Assembly (NCBI RefSeq): GCF_000498575.2
Contig: NZ_AWSQ01000001.1
Coordinates: 1,035,914 to 1,099,913 of the forward strand
DNA from: Pseudomonas taeanensis MS-3
GTDB lineage: Bacteria > Pseudomonadota > Gammaproteobacteria > Pseudomonadales > Pseudomonadaceae
Direction of reading: 5' to 3'
DNA length: 64,000 bases
Numbering within the stretch: the stretch's first letter is position 1; each line of letters opens with the position of its first letter. The notes under the pieces are model-generated. The model saw only the letters and a program-made list of their open reading frames with translations, searched no databases and was not told where the DNA came from. The translations under genes and the position numbers were made by a program. Positions 1 through 8,354 of the stretch are shown here, in pieces.

Positions 1-41
1 TTTTGCAGCATCGTTACGCGGGTTTTGCGGAACAGGTCTTG

Positions 42-80
42 CGAAAATGCGTCGGCCAGGACTAGGCCTGGCCGACGCAT
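42..80 (-). terminator. Rho-independent terminator of hcp
   Basis: A perfect 14-bp inverted repeat (47-60 paired with 67-80) with a 6-nt loop lies 20 bases beyond the hcp stop codon. Read on the minus strand, the stem is followed by a short T run, which is the layout of an intrinsic terminator for the leftward hcp transcript. Confidence 0.8.
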
Positions 81-99
81 CGCTTAGTGCACGATCACC

Positions 100-618
100 T
101 TAGCTGGCGATCGGGGTGCGCCAGTCGTCGGAACCGGAAGTACCGGAGACTTCGTGGGTCCAGACGATTTTGCGATAGGTGAAGTACACGTCTTCCAGGT
201 GAGTGAAGTGCGACATGCCTGGATCCTGGCAGTTCGGCATACGCGACTGCACGTCGACGATCACCGCATCTTCCAGCTCGATGGTGAAGTAGTGTTCCTG
301 AGTACCGGTGGACGAGGTGCGGTACCACTCCAGGCGGCACTTGTTCAGGCGCTCACCGGAGGTCAGCGAGTTGAAGATCAGCGGCGAGGATTTGTCGAAG
401 ACCTTGGTGATCATCAGCGGCTTGTGTACGCGCTGGCCAGTTGGCTGACCGGACTGCGGGTCACGCGGGATGATGACCTGGTGGTTGAATGCCTGAACCA
501 GAATCTGGTCCTCATGACCTTCCTGGAAAATGTTGCCGACCGAGTCCTCGGTGAAGGTGCCAGCGGTGATCAAACCTTGTTTGGTGCCTTCGAGGGACAG
601 ATACGCGGGTGTTGGCAT
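100..618 (-). CDS. hcp: Hcp family type VI secretion tube protein / effector
   Basis: This encodes Hcp (172 aa), the protein whose hexameric rings stack into the inner tube of the type VI secretion system and which can carry effectors. The sequence starts MPTPAYLSLEG and has the family hallmarks GTKQG near residue 12, VIIPRDPQSGQPTGQRVHKP around residues 50-70, FTHLEDVYFTYRKI near the end and the typical C-terminal SGTSGSDDWR. An in-frame ATG lies eight codons upstream, but 618 is chosen because AAGGAG sits just before it. No other T6SS gene is in the window, so this is an orphan hcp whose secretion apparatus is presumably encoded elsewhere. A strong terminator follows. There is no toxin-like C-terminal extension. 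Confidence 0.93.
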   Translation of the reverse strand: MPTPAYLSLEGTKQGLITAGTFTEDSVGNIFQEGHEDQILVQAFNHQVIIPRDPQSGQPTGQRVHKPLMITKVFDKSSPLIFNSLTSGERLNKCRLEWYRTSSTGTQEHYFTIELEDAVIVDVQSRMPNCQDPGMSHFTHLEDVYFTYRKIVWTHEVSGTSGSDDWRTPIAS

Positions 619-642
619 GAGAGCTCTCCTTGCCTGGGTCAT

Positions 643-982
643 GGATCAGTATCGATCCGGGAACCCAATAGAGAGCTATTGTTGTGCCATGTTTTAAAAA
701 ATTAATGAATTCATATAGATAGAGTGACCGCTTTCTATCTGTTAGTCACTGCGTGCGCTAAGTCACTGAAAGGTGAGCAGCTTGTTGCACAGGAGTGCGC
801 AGCTCGTTGCGCATGGCGCTGAAGCCCATTGATAGGGTCACCTGCAGTCAAGTGTCCACAGGCTTATCCACAGTGTGTCGCGCAAGAAGTTGCGCATCTG
901 TGCGTGGGGGGGAATTGCAGAAGGCTTGGCGCGCCAGGGGGTGGGCACGCTAGCGATTGAGGTGGGGGCGGGAGCTGCAGGC
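643..982. other. Intergenic region with DnaA-box-like sequence
   Basis: This 340-bp stretch lacks a convincing gene. Its left end is an AT-rich promoter-like segment for hcp. At 864-872 there is a perfect TTATCCACA DnaA-box sequence, with a weaker copy ending at about 860. Two boxes alone do not make a replication origin. Nothing else is recognised. Confidence 0.5.
674..690 (-). promoter_or_regulatory. Possible sigma-54 type -24/-12 element upstream of hcp
   Basis: About 55 bp upstream of the hcp start the minus strand reads TGGCACA, four bases, then TAGCT. The -24 GG and -12 GC are in register, but the -12 box departs from TTGC. Sigma-54 control of T6SS/hcp genes is known in several gammaproteobacteria. 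The neighbourhood is AT-rich, so a sigma-70 promoter is an equally good alternative. Confidence 0.3.
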
Positions 983-1207
983 TCAGGCGATCTTCTGCTG
1001 GCGCCGCATCTGCTCATGGCCATCGCTCCAGCCAGCCTCCCAGGCGGCCGCGAGAACCTCGGCGTGGGGTGGCGCGCTGGGTTGGCCGGTCAGGCCAGCC
1101 ATGTAGCCTTGCTGGTAGGCCTTGTTCAGGCTTTCCAGGCTCCAGTGGCCGTCATCGTCGGGTAGGGCGTCGGGCGCCATGGGTGCGGCTCGCGTTGATC
1201 TCTTCAC
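983..1207 (-). CDS. Ribosome modulation factor-like small protein
   Basis: A 74-aa protein with the RMF-type pattern: an aromatic/Gly-rich first helix (KAYQQGYMAGLTG) followed about 20 residues later by a W-x-x-GW motif (AAWEAGWSDGHEQ), close to the YQxG...WxxGWRE layout of ribosome modulation factor. RMF dimerises 70S ribosomes in stationary phase, but divergent RMF-like proteins need not do so. The related CrpP was reported as a ciprofloxacin-modifying protein, a claim that has been disputed. The start is uncertain: a GTG at 1207 gives a basic N-terminus like RMF, and an ATG at 1180 is possible. It lies 84 bp downstream of gshA on the same strand, so co-transcription is possible. Confidence 0.7.
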   Translation of the reverse strand: MKRSTRAAPMAPDALPDDDGHWSLESLNKAYQQGYMAGLTGQPSAPPHAEVLAAAWEAGWSDGHEQMRRQQKIA

Positions 1208-1291
1208 TTCTATGCTAGCCGTGTCGAGCCGTGACCGCCGAGCCGCTGGTCACGGCTTTGACCCCGCTGGTTGCTTTTGTGACGTGTTCGT

Positions 1292-2872
1292 CTAAACGGC
1301 CAGTGCCTGCAGGCTTGCCTGGTAGGCCTTGGCAAAGCTGTCGAAATCACCATCGTCATGCGCTTCCAATTCCGCCTGGCCACGCAGCGATTGTGCGGCA
1401 GCCGCCTCGAAGGCTTCCTGCTGCTCTGCGCTCAGCGGCTGACTACGGAAGTACTCGGCGTGTTGTTTGCTCTGGCTCAGGGCGAATTGGGTGAAGCTTT
1501 CGCCTTGCTGCAAGCGTTCGAGCACCTGGGCCGAGGGTGTCAGCGCCGGGTTGTCGATCTTCGCGCGCTGGGCTTGCAGCGCCAGGCTGTGCGCCTCGCT
1601 TGCGTGACTCTGATCGAGCAGGCTGGCCAGGGGCTGGATTTTGTCTAGCAGTTCATGGGCCCAGGTCTGCAGCGGCACGGGCTCGCCGCGGCGCTGCAAA
1701 TGCAGGTCGGGTCGGCGACCCTCCTTGACCACACTGAGGAAGTTGTCGGTGCAGGCGTGGCACTCACCGCTGTTCAGTGCCGGGCTTTCCTGCAGGGCAC
1801 AGAACAGTAGGAAGGCATCGAGGAAGCGTGCTTCCTCGAGATCTATACCCAGCGGCAGGAAGGGGTTGATGTCCAGGCAGCGCACTTCAATGTACTGCAC
1901 GCCGCGGTCTTCCAGGGCCTGGACCGGCCGCTCGCCGCTGTATGTCACGCGTTTCGGGCGGATATTCGAGTAGTACTCGTTTTCGATTTGCAGGATGTTG
2001 GTGTTCAGCTGCAACCACTCGCCGTTCTTCTGCGTGCCGATTTCGACGTAGGCTGGGTACGGCGTGCCGACGGCCTTGCGCAGGCTCTCGGTGTAGCTGC
2101 CGAGGTCGTTGTAGCAGGGGGTCAAGCCGGCCTGGGCGCTGCTCTGGTAACCCAAATCGCTCATGCGCAGGCTGGTGGCGTAGGGCAGGTAGAGGGTATC
2201 GGCATCCAGCTGCTGCAACTGGTGCGGGCGTCCGCGCAGAAAGCCGGCATCCAGGGCTGGCGAGGCACCGAACAAGTACATCAGCAGCCAGCTGTAGCGG
2301 CGGAAGTTACGGATCAGGGCGATATAGCGCGCCGACTGATAGTCCTGGGCGTTGCGGGTGTTGCCCTCGGCTTTCTGCAGGCGTTCCCAGAGGGTGTCCG
2401 GCAGCGAGAAATTATAGTGAATGCCGGCAATGCACTGCATGGTCTTGCCGTAACGCAGGGCCAGGCCCTTACGGTAGACGTACTTGAGCTGACCAATATT
2501 CGAGCTGCCGTAGCGGGCGATCGGGATCACCTCTTCGGCCGGCAGGGCGCAGGGCATCGACGGGCTCCACAGGTATTCGCCGTCGAGCTTGCTGTAGGCG
2601 AAGCGGTGGATCTGCTCGAGATCAGCCAGAGTGGTCGCCGGATCGGCTTCGGCTGGGGTGATGAACTCAAGCAGAGACTCGGAGTAGTCCGTGGTGATCT
2701 GCGGGTGGGTCAGGGCCGAACCGAGCGATGCCGGGTGTGGGGTCAGCGCCAACTGGCCGTGGTCATCGACGCGCAGGCATTCCCGCTCGATACCGTGCAG
2801 GCACTGGGACAGCAGGGAGAGGTTGGCGGGCTCGCCAAGCAGTGCCAGGCGGCGGGATAAAAGGTCGCTCAA
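1292..2872 (-). CDS. gshA: Glutamate-cysteine ligase
   Basis: Catalyses the ATP-dependent joining of L-glutamate and L-cysteine to gamma-glutamylcysteine, the first and controlling step of glutathione synthesis in the cytoplasm. The 526-aa product has the proteobacterial class I GshA signatures: GIERECLRV near residue 28, [15 protein letters not shown] near 60, [11 protein letters not shown] near 100, the [12 protein letters not shown] segment near 150 and [12 protein letters not shown] near 310. Length matches the family (about 520 aa). It begins with TTG, supported by GAAGGAA a few bases upstream, and the only nearby ATG is out of frame and stops at once. The upstream neighbours (thioesterase, tex) are the usual pseudomonad partners. 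Confidence 0.97.
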   Translation of the reverse strand: MSDLLSRRLALLGEPANLSLLSQCLHGIERECLRVDDHGQLALTPHPASLGSALTHPQITTDYSESLLEFITPAEADPATTLADLEQIHRFAYSKLDGEYLWSPSMPCALPAEEVIPIARYGSSNIGQLKYVYRKGLALRYGKTMQCIAGIHYNFSLPDTLWERLQKAEGNTRNAQDYQSARYIALIRNFRRYSWLLMYLFGASPALDAGFLRGRPHQLQQLDADTLYLPYATSLRMSDLGYQSSAQAGLTPCYNDLGSYTESLRKAVGTPYPAYVEIGTQKNGEWLQLNTNILQIENEYYSNIRPKRVTYSGERPVQALEDRGVQYIEVRCLDINPFLPLGIDLEEARFLDAFLLFCALQESPALNSGECHACTDNFLSVVKEGRRPDLHLQRRGEPVPLQTWAHELLDKIQPLASLLDQSHASEAHSLALQAQRAKIDNPALTPSAQVLERLQQGESFTQFALSQSKQHAEYFRSQPLSAEQQEAFEAAAAQSLRGQAELEAHDDGDFDSFAKAYQASLQALAV

Positions 2873-3016
2873 GGTTGCATTCCTTCACGCATCGGTCGGC
2901 CCAATATGGGGGCGGATCGATTGGTCTACAAGGGGAATCGGTAACAGCGCTTTGCGCCGAGGTCGTCCGGGGCGAATCACCGCTCAAATACCCTAGACCA
3001 GTCGAGGACGGAGAAA

Positions 3017-3088
3017 TTACACACAGGCGAAGGTGGCTTGTGCCTTAGCGACCAGCGTGTCGCCCGGCTGTTCTCCGGCCTTGAGTGC
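3017..3088 (-). pseudogene. Remnant 3' end of a second PaaI-type thioesterase
   Basis: Directly downstream of the intact thioesterase the minus strand reads, in the same frame after its stop codon, ALKAGEQPGDTLVAKAQATFACV and then a stop. This clearly resembles the intact gene's own end (GDKLIATAQATFICK). The similarity is also visible at DNA level between about 3029-3075 and 3144-3190. Only the last 20 or so codons are recognisable. It is best read as the tail of a tandem paralogue whose body has been deleted. Confidence 0.6.
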
Positions 3089-3130
3089 CCGGGGCCGGCG
3101 GCCGTTGTCGGCGCCGCCGGCACTGGAGGG

Positions 3131-3517
3131 TCACTTGCAGATGAAGGTAGCCTGGGCCGTGGCGATCAGTTTGTCGCCCTGCTGCACTCGCGCTTCGAGC
3201 ACGTGCACCTTGCGCCCGGCATTCAGCACGCGGGCGTTGCAGACGATTTCGCCTTCGTTGACCGCGCGGATGTAGTTGACCTTGCATTCCAGGGTCATGC
3301 TGCCAGCCTGGCCATCGAACAGACTGTGGCTGGCCTGACCGAGTGCAGTGTCAATCAGCGAGAACAGCGCGCCGCCGTGCATGCGTCCGTGCAGATTGAG
3401 CAGATGATCCTGCATGCTCATGCGCACCTGGGATTCACCGTTCTCGGCTTTCTCGATGGTCATGCCGAGCAGCTTGCTGAACGCGCTGTCCTGTCCGACC
3501 GGGGATGTGTGGCTCAT
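3131..3517 (-). CDS. PaaI-type hotdog-fold acyl-CoA thioesterase
   Basis: A 128-aa single hotdog-domain protein of the PaaI/YbgC-like group, which hydrolyses acyl-CoA or aryl-CoA thioesters. The helix segment HLLNLHGRMHGGALFSLIDTA (about residues 38-58) carries the conserved HGG with following acidic residue used in catalysis, and the rest forms the expected beta sheet. The substrate cannot be told from sequence. It lies 3 bp after tex on the same strand and upstream of gshA, the arrangement I recall for PA5201-PA5203 of P. aeruginosa. A degraded copy of its 3' end follows. Confidence 0.9.
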   Translation of the reverse strand: MSHTSPVGQDSAFSKLLGMTIEKAENGESQVRMSMQDHLLNLHGRMHGGALFSLIDTALGQASHSLFDGQAGSMTLECKVNYIRAVNEGEIVCNARVLNAGRKVHVLEARVQQGDKLIATAQATFICK

Positions 3518-3520
3518 GGC

Positions 3521-5848
3521 TTACTTCCTCAATTGCTTGGCATTGGCGAACAGCGAGGCCATGCCGGCACTGGCCGGGGCCGGTTTGTCCTGGCTGGAAT
3601 GCCGTTCGCTGCGCGGTGCACTACCGCGCGGGTTGCCGCTGCCACGAGCGCCGCCGCGTTGCCCTTCGACCTTCTCGCCAGGGGTATCGCCCATGCGCAT
3701 GGACAGGGCGATGCGGTTACGCGCAATGTCCACCTCCATCACCTTGACCTTGACCACATCGCCGGCCTTGACCGCCTCGTGCGGGTCCTTGATGAACTTC
3801 TCCGACAGGGCCGAGATGTGCACCAGGCCGTCCTGATGCACACCGATGTCGACGAAGGCGCCGAAGTTGGTGACGTTGGTCACCACGCCCTCGAGGATCA
3901 TCCCCAGTTTGAGGTCCTTGAGGGTCTCGACGCCGTCCTGGAACTCGGCGGTCTTGAACTCGGGGCGCGGGTCGCGGCCGGGTTTCTCCAGCTCCTGAAG
4001 AATGTCGCCGACGGTAAGCAGGCCGAAAGTCTCGTCGGTGAACTGCTTGGGGTCGAGGCGCTTGAGGAAGCTGGCGTCGCCGACCAGCGAGCGGATATCG
4101 CGGCCGGTATCCAAGGCGATGCGCTGCACCAGCGGGTAGGTTTCCGGGTGCACCGCCGAGGCGTCCAGCGGGTTGTCGCCGTTCATCACGCGGAGGAAGC
4201 CGGCAGCCTGCTCGAAGGTCTTCTCGCCCAGGCGGCTGACCTTCTTCAGTTCATTACGGGTCTTGAACGCGCCGTTGGCGTCGCGGTGCGCGACGATGTT
4301 ATGCGCCAGGGTCGCGTTGAGCCCGGAGATGCGCGCCAGCAGGGCGGCCGAGGCGGTGTTGACGTCGACGCCGACGGCGTTCACGCAGTCTTCCACCACC
4401 GCATCCAGGCTGCGCGCCAGCTTCAGCTGCGACACGTCGTGCTGATACTGGCCGACGCCGATGGCTTTCGGGTCGATTTTCACCAGTTCCGCCAGTGGAT
4501 CCTGCAGACGCCGGGCGATGGACACCGCGCCGCGCAGCGACACGTCCAGCTCGGGGAATTCCTTGGCCGCCAGCTCCGAGGCGGAGTACACCGAGGCACC
4601 GGCTTCGCTGACCATTATCTTGGTCATGTTCAAGCCCGGATGCTTCTTGATCAACTCGGCGGCCAGTTTGTCGGTTTCGCGACTGGCGGTGCCGTTGCCG
4701 ATGGCGATCAGGTCGACCGAGTGCTTGGCGCAGAGTGCGGCCAGCACTGCGAGGGTCTGGTCCCACTGGTTCTTCGGCACGTGCGGGTACACGGTGGCGG
4801 TGTCCAGCAACTTGCCGGTGGCATCCACCACCGCGACCTTGCAGCCGGTGCGCAGGCCCGGGTCGAGGCCCAGGGTGGCGCGCGGTCCAGCCGGTGCGGC
4901 GAGCAGCAGGTCGTGCATGTTGCGGGCGAACACCGAAATAGCTTCGTCTTCGGCAGCCTCGCGCAGCTCACCGAGCAGGTCGGTTTCCAGGTGGGTATAG
5001 AGCTTGACCTTCCAGGTCCAACGCACCACTTCACCGAGCCACTTGTCGGCCGCGCGGCCCTGATCCTTGATGCCGAAGCGCTCGCCGACCATGCCCTCAC
5101 AAGGGTGCAGGGTGCCGGGTAGCTCCTCGCCGACCTTCAGGCTGGCGCTGAGAAAGCCTTCGTTGCGTCCGCGGAAGATTGCCAGGGCGCGGTGCGACGG
5201 CGCGCTTTTGAGCTTTTCATCATGTTCGAAGTAGTCGCGGAACTTGGCGCCTTCGTCTTCTTTGCCGGCAATCACCCGGGCGCTGAGGGTGGCGTGATCC
5301 TTGAGGAAGCTACGCAGGTTGGCCAGCAGGTTGGCGTCTTCGGCGAAGCGCTCCATGAGGATGTACTTGGCGCCTTCGAGCACGGCCTTGATGTCGGCGT
5401 AACCTTTCTCGCTGTCGACGAAGCGCGCAGCTTCCGTTTCGGGCGTCAGGCTCGGGTCGCCGAACAGCGCGTCGGCCAGTTCGCCGAGGCCGGCTTCCAG
5501 GGCGATCTGGCCCTTGGTGCGGCGCTTCTGCTTATAGGGCAGGTAGAGGTCTTCGAGACGCGTCTTGGTCTCGGCCAGGTTGATCTCGCGGCTCAGCTCC
5601 GGGGTCAGCTTGCCCTGTTCCTCGATGCTGGCGAGGATACTGGCGCGCCGGTCATCCAGTTCGCGCAGATAGCGCAGGCGCTCTTCCAGGTTGCGCAACT
5701 GGGTGTCATCCAGGCTGCCGGTCACTTCTTTACGGTAACGGGCGATAAAGGGCACGGTGGAGCCTTCATCGAGCAGCGCCACGGCGGCAGCAACCTGTTG
5801 CGGGCGCACGCCCAGTTCTTCGGCGATGCGGTTATTGATGCTGAGCAT
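3521..5848 (-). CDS. tex: Transcription accessory protein Tex
   Basis: Tex is a nucleic-acid-binding protein with broad effects on transcription and is essential or stress-related in several bacteria. The 775-aa product has the family order: N-terminal helical region ([28 protein letters not shown] near residue 35), YqgF/RuvC-like domain ([17 protein letters not shown] near 325), helix-hairpin-helix segment ([17 protein letters not shown] near 550) and a C-terminal S1 RNA-binding domain ([28 protein letters not shown], about 645-720), then a basic Arg/Gly-rich tail. The start is set at the ATG giving [13 protein letters not shown]; an ATG six codons upstream is also open. The 4-kb antisense reading frames over this gene are codon-bias shadows. 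Confidence 0.96.
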   Translation of the reverse strand: MLSINNRIAEELGVRPQQVAAAVALLDEGSTVPFIARYRKEVTGSLDDTQLRNLEERLRYLRELDDRRASILASIEEQGKLTPELSREINLAETKTRLEDLYLPYKQKRRTKGQIALEAGLGELADALFGDPSLTPETEAARFVDSEKGYADIKAVLEGAKYILMERFAEDANLLANLRSFLKDHATLSARVIAGKEDEGAKFRDYFEHDEKLKSAPSHRALAIFRGRNEGFLSASLKVGEELPGTLHPCEGMVGERFGIKDQGRAADKWLGEVVRWTWKVKLYTHLETDLLGELREAAEDEAISVFARNMHDLLLAAPAGPRATLGLDPGLRTGCKVAVVDATGKLLDTATVYPHVPKNQWDQTLAVLAALCAKHSVDLIAIGNGTASRETDKLAAELIKKHPGLNMTKIMVSEAGASVYSASELAAKEFPELDVSLRGAVSIARRLQDPLAELVKIDPKAIGVGQYQHDVSQLKLARSLDAVVEDCVNAVGVDVNTASAALLARISGLNATLAHNIVAHRDANGAFKTRNELKKVSRLGEKTFEQAAGFLRVMNGDNPLDASAVHPETYPLVQRIALDTGRDIRSLVGDASFLKRLDPKQFTDETFGLLTVGDILQELEKPGRDPRPEFKTAEFQDGVETLKDLKLGMILEGVVTNVTNFGAFVDIGVHQDGLVHISALSEKFIKDPHEAVKAGDVVKVKVMEVDIARNRIALSMRMGDTPGEKVEGQRGGARGSGNPRGSAPRSERHSSQDKPAPASAGMASLFANAKQLRK

Positions 5849-6097
5849 AAGGAAAGCTACCCACATTGAAACGAAAAACCGACCACGCAGACGGCGGGCC
5901 AGATAGGAAAGCCGGGCATTATAAACACCCCCTAAGCGTGTGCTGGAAACCCTGTAGGGAAAAATCTGCTAACAAAGGGCCGCACGCCAGTACTGACGCC
6001 TAAGCCATAATGCTGGCGTTAGAAACTGTTTCCACGCTTTACCCGTGCTGTATGGCGCGGCGGCGGCGGTTAACAGATTCTTGGTCAAGGAGCCTCT
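5849..6097. promoter_or_regulatory. Divergent promoter region between tex and ompR
   Basis: A 249-bp gap separates the leftward tex and rightward ompR genes and must hold promoters for both. The ompR side has a clear ribosome-binding site (AAGGAG, 6085-6091). I do not see a convincing operator. Confidence 0.4.
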
Positions 6098-6832
6098 ATG
6101 AGCAGCACTGCACTTCCGTTTGAAGGCGAGAAAATTCTGATTGTCGACGACGATGCCCGTTTGCGGCGCTTGCTCGAGCGCTTCTTCGACGAGCAAGGCT
6201 ACCGCGTGCGTGCGGTGGAGAACGTCGAGCAGATGGACCGCTTGATGTCGCGTGAACTGTTCAATCTGGTGGTGCTCGATCTGATGCTGCCCGGCGAGGA
6301 TGGGCTGTCGGCCTGCAGCCGGCTGCGTGCGGCGAACAATCAGGTGCCGATCATCATGCTCACCGCCAAGGGCGACGAGGCCAGCCGTATCCAGGGCCTG
6401 GAGCAGGGCGCTGACGATTACCTGGCCAAGCCGTTCAATCCGCGCGAACTGCTGGCGCGGATCAAGGCCGTGCTGCGTCGTCAGGCCCCGGTGGTACCGG
6501 GCGCGCCGGGCAGCGAGGACGCGACCGTGAGCTTCGGCGACTACCAACTGTCGCTGGCCACCCGCGAGCTGAAGAAGGGCGAAGAAGTACACATGCTCAC
6601 CACCGGCGAGTTCGCCGTGCTCAAGGCGCTGGTGCAGCATGCCCGCGAGCCGTTGACCCGCGACAAACTGATGAACCTGGCCCGTGGTCGCGAGTGGGAC
6701 GCTCTGGAGCGCTCCATCGACGTGCAGATCTCCCGCTTGCGCCGGCTGATCGAACCGGATCCGTCCAAACCTCGCTATATCCAGACGGTCTGGGGTGTGG
6801 GCTACGTGTTCGTCCCCGACGGCAATAAGTAG
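6098..6832 (+). CDS. ompR: OmpR-family response regulator (AmgR-like)
   Basis: DNA-binding response regulator of 244 aa. The receiver domain (about residues 10-125) has the acidic pocket IVDDDAR, the phospho-acceptor Asp in LVVLDLMLPGEDG, the Thr/Ser in MLTAKGDE and the Lys in YLAKPFNPREL. A C-terminal winged-helix domain (about 145-240) ends PRYIQTVWGVGYVFVPDG as in OmpR/PhoB regulators. The sensor gene follows after 102 bp. In P. aeruginosa the orthologous pair is known as AmgRS and controls envelope-stress and aminoglycoside tolerance genes. The gap to envZ holds a long palindrome that could lower expression of the kinase relative to the regulator. Confidence 0.95.
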   Translation: MSSTALPFEGEKILIVDDDARLRRLLERFFDEQGYRVRAVENVEQMDRLMSRELFNLVVLDLMLPGEDGLSACSRLRAANNQVPIIMLTAKGDEASRIQGLEQGADDYLAKPFNPRELLARIKAVLRRQAPVVPGAPGSEDATVSFGDYQLSLATRELKKGEEVHMLTTGEFAVLKALVQHAREPLTRDKLMNLARGREWDALERSIDVQISRLRRLIEPDPSKPRYIQTVWGVGYVFVPDGNK

Positions 6833-6858
6833 TCCAGATACTGTCCCGCGTGCCCGGT

Positions 6859-6916
6859 GTAGGAGCCAGCTTGCTGGCGATCGGGCCATCCATATCGCCA
6901 GCAAGCTGGCTCCTAC
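6859..6916. repeat. REP-type palindrome between ompR and envZ
   Basis: Two perfect 23-bp inverted arms (6859-6881 and 6894-6916) separated by 12 bp. The same 23-bp arms recur exactly at 51866-51888 and 51914-51936 with a different spacer, so this is a dispersed repetitive extragenic palindrome. It sits inside the ompR-envZ operon and would fold into a very stable hairpin in the mRNA. Confidence 0.9.
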
Positions 6917-6934
6917 AGGATCTGTGTTGCTCGA

Positions 6935-8248
6935 ATGAAAACCCCGCTGTGGTTCCCGCAGAGCTTCTTCGCCCGCACGCTCTGGCTGGTGTTGATTGTG
7001 GTGCTGTTCTCCAAGGCACTGACTCTGGTTTATCTGATGATGAACGAGGATGTACTGGTCGACCGCCAATACAGCCATGGTGCGGCGTTGACCCTGCGCG
7101 CTTACTGGGCGGCCGAGCCGCAGAGCCGCGAGCAGATCGCCGAGGCGGCCGGCTTGAAGCGGGTGTCCTTGGCCAAGGTGCCGGCCAGCGAGCAGCATTG
7201 GCCGTACAGTGAGATTTTCGAGCGGCAGATGCAGGCTGAACTCGGGCCCGAGACCGAGGTGCGGGTACGGGCGAAAAGTCCGCCTGCGCTCTGGGTGCGC
7301 GCGCCGAACCTGGGTAATGACTGGCTGCGCTTGCCGCTCTACCCGCATCCTTTGCGCGGCCAGCGAATCTGGAGCGTGCTGGGTTGGTTCCTCGGCATCG
7401 GTCTGCTGTCCACCGCGGCCGCGTGGATTTTCGTCCGACAGCTGAGCGCGCCGTTGAAGCGCCTGGTCTTCGCTGCCCGGCAGATTGGTAAGGGCCGTAG
7501 CGTACGGCTGCCGGTCAGCGATACACCGAGCGAGATGGCCGAGGTGTATCGCGCCTTCAACCAGATGGCCGAGGACGTCGAGCAAGCCGCTCGCGAGCGT
7601 GAGCTGATGCTGGCCGGGGTGTCCCATGATCTGCGCACGCCGCTGACACGTTTGCGTTTGTCCATGGAATTCTTGACCAACGACTCCGAGCTTACCGAGG
7701 ACATGGTGCGTGACATCGAGGACATGGACGCGATTCTCGATCAGTTTCTCGCCTTTATCCGCGACGGTCGCGACGAGCCCCTCGAAGATATCGACCTACT
7801 CGAACTGATTCGCGAAGTGGTGGCACCCTATAACCAGCAGCGTGAGCAGGTGCGTCTATGCCTGGAAGCGGTGCCGAGGTTTCCACTGCGGCGGGTGTCG
7901 ATCAAGCGCCTGCTGGTCAACCTGATCGAAAACGCCCTGCGCTACGGTGGCAATGCCGTCGAGGTGGCCGTCTACATCTCCGGCGATCACGGCGCGCCCT
8001 ACCTGGTGCTCAGCGTGCTTGATCGCGGGGCCGGCATCGAGCCGACGGAGCTGGACACTCTCTTCAACCCCTTCATTCGCGGTGACCGCGCGCGGGGCGG
8101 ACAGGGGGCGGGTTTGGGTCTGGCCATCGTCAAGCGCATCGCGGCCTTGCACGGCGGCAGTGTCGAGTTGCGCAACCGCTCCGGTGGTGGCCTGGAGGCG
8201 CGGGTCTGCCTACCGCTGGGGCTGCTGCTGCCGCGTGACGCGGCGTGA
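6935..8248 (+). CDS. envZ: EnvZ-family sensor histidine kinase (AmgS-like)
   Basis: Inner-membrane sensor kinase of 437 aa paired with the preceding OmpR-type regulator. It has an N-terminal transmembrane helix (about residues 10-30), a periplasmic region of about 120 residues, a second membrane helix (SVLGWFLGIGLLSTAAAWIF), a HAMP linker, an H-box with the phospho-accepting His (GVSHDLRTPLTRLRLS, near residue 235), and a HATPase domain with N-box (NLIENALRYGG), G1 (DRGAGI) and G2 (GAGLGLAIVKRI). The ribosome-binding site is poor, and the REP palindrome directly upstream may also limit translation. Confidence 0.94.
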   Translation: MKTPLWFPQSFFARTLWLVLIVVLFSKALTLVYLMMNEDVLVDRQYSHGAALTLRAYWAAEPQSREQIAEAAGLKRVSLAKVPASEQHWPYSEIFERQMQAELGPETEVRVRAKSPPALWVRAPNLGNDWLRLPLYPHPLRGQRIWSVLGWFLGIGLLSTAAAWIFVRQLSAPLKRLVFAARQIGKGRSVRLPVSDTPSEMAEVYRAFNQMAEDVEQAARERELMLAGVSHDLRTPLTRLRLSMEFLTNDSELTEDMVRDIEDMDAILDQFLAFIRDGRDEPLEDIDLLELIREVVAPYNQQREQVRLCLEAVPRFPLRRVSIKRLLVNLIENALRYGGNAVEVAVYISGDHGAPYLVLSVLDRGAGIEPTELDTLFNPFIRGDRARGGQGAGLGLAIVKRIAALHGGSVELRNRSGGGLEARVCLPLGLLLPRDAA

Positions 8249-8301
8249 CGGCAGCGAACACTGTCGCACCTGGTTAGATGCAGTGAGTCTGCCGATCTGA
8301 G

Positions 8302-8348
8302 CTCATGTCATTACGCTGAACTATGCTGACTCAGCGTAATGACATGAG
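8302..8348 (+). promoter_or_regulatory. 18-bp perfect hairpin overlapping the ribosome-binding site
   Basis: An 18-bp perfect inverted repeat (8302-8319 and 8331-8348, 11-nt loop) lies immediately before the start codon at 8355. Its right arm contains most of the GAGG Shine-Dalgarno sequence (8346-8349). No T run follows, so it is not a standard terminator. It could hide the ribosome-binding site in read-through mRNA from ompR-envZ, or be an operator. Confidence 0.75.
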
Positions 8349-8354
8349 GTCAGC

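Noticed and set aside
850..872. DnaA-box pair as a possible replication origin
   Set aside because: Only one perfect box and one partial copy, no AT-rich unwinding element, and none of dnaA, dnaN or parAB nearby.
3038..5122. A 694-codon plus-strand frame opposite tex
   Set aside because: Antisense shadow; tex is clearly the gene, with intact domains.
5969..7627. A 552-codon minus-strand frame opposite ompR/envZ
   Set aside because: Antisense shadow of two well-recognised genes; it crosses the intergenic REP repeat.
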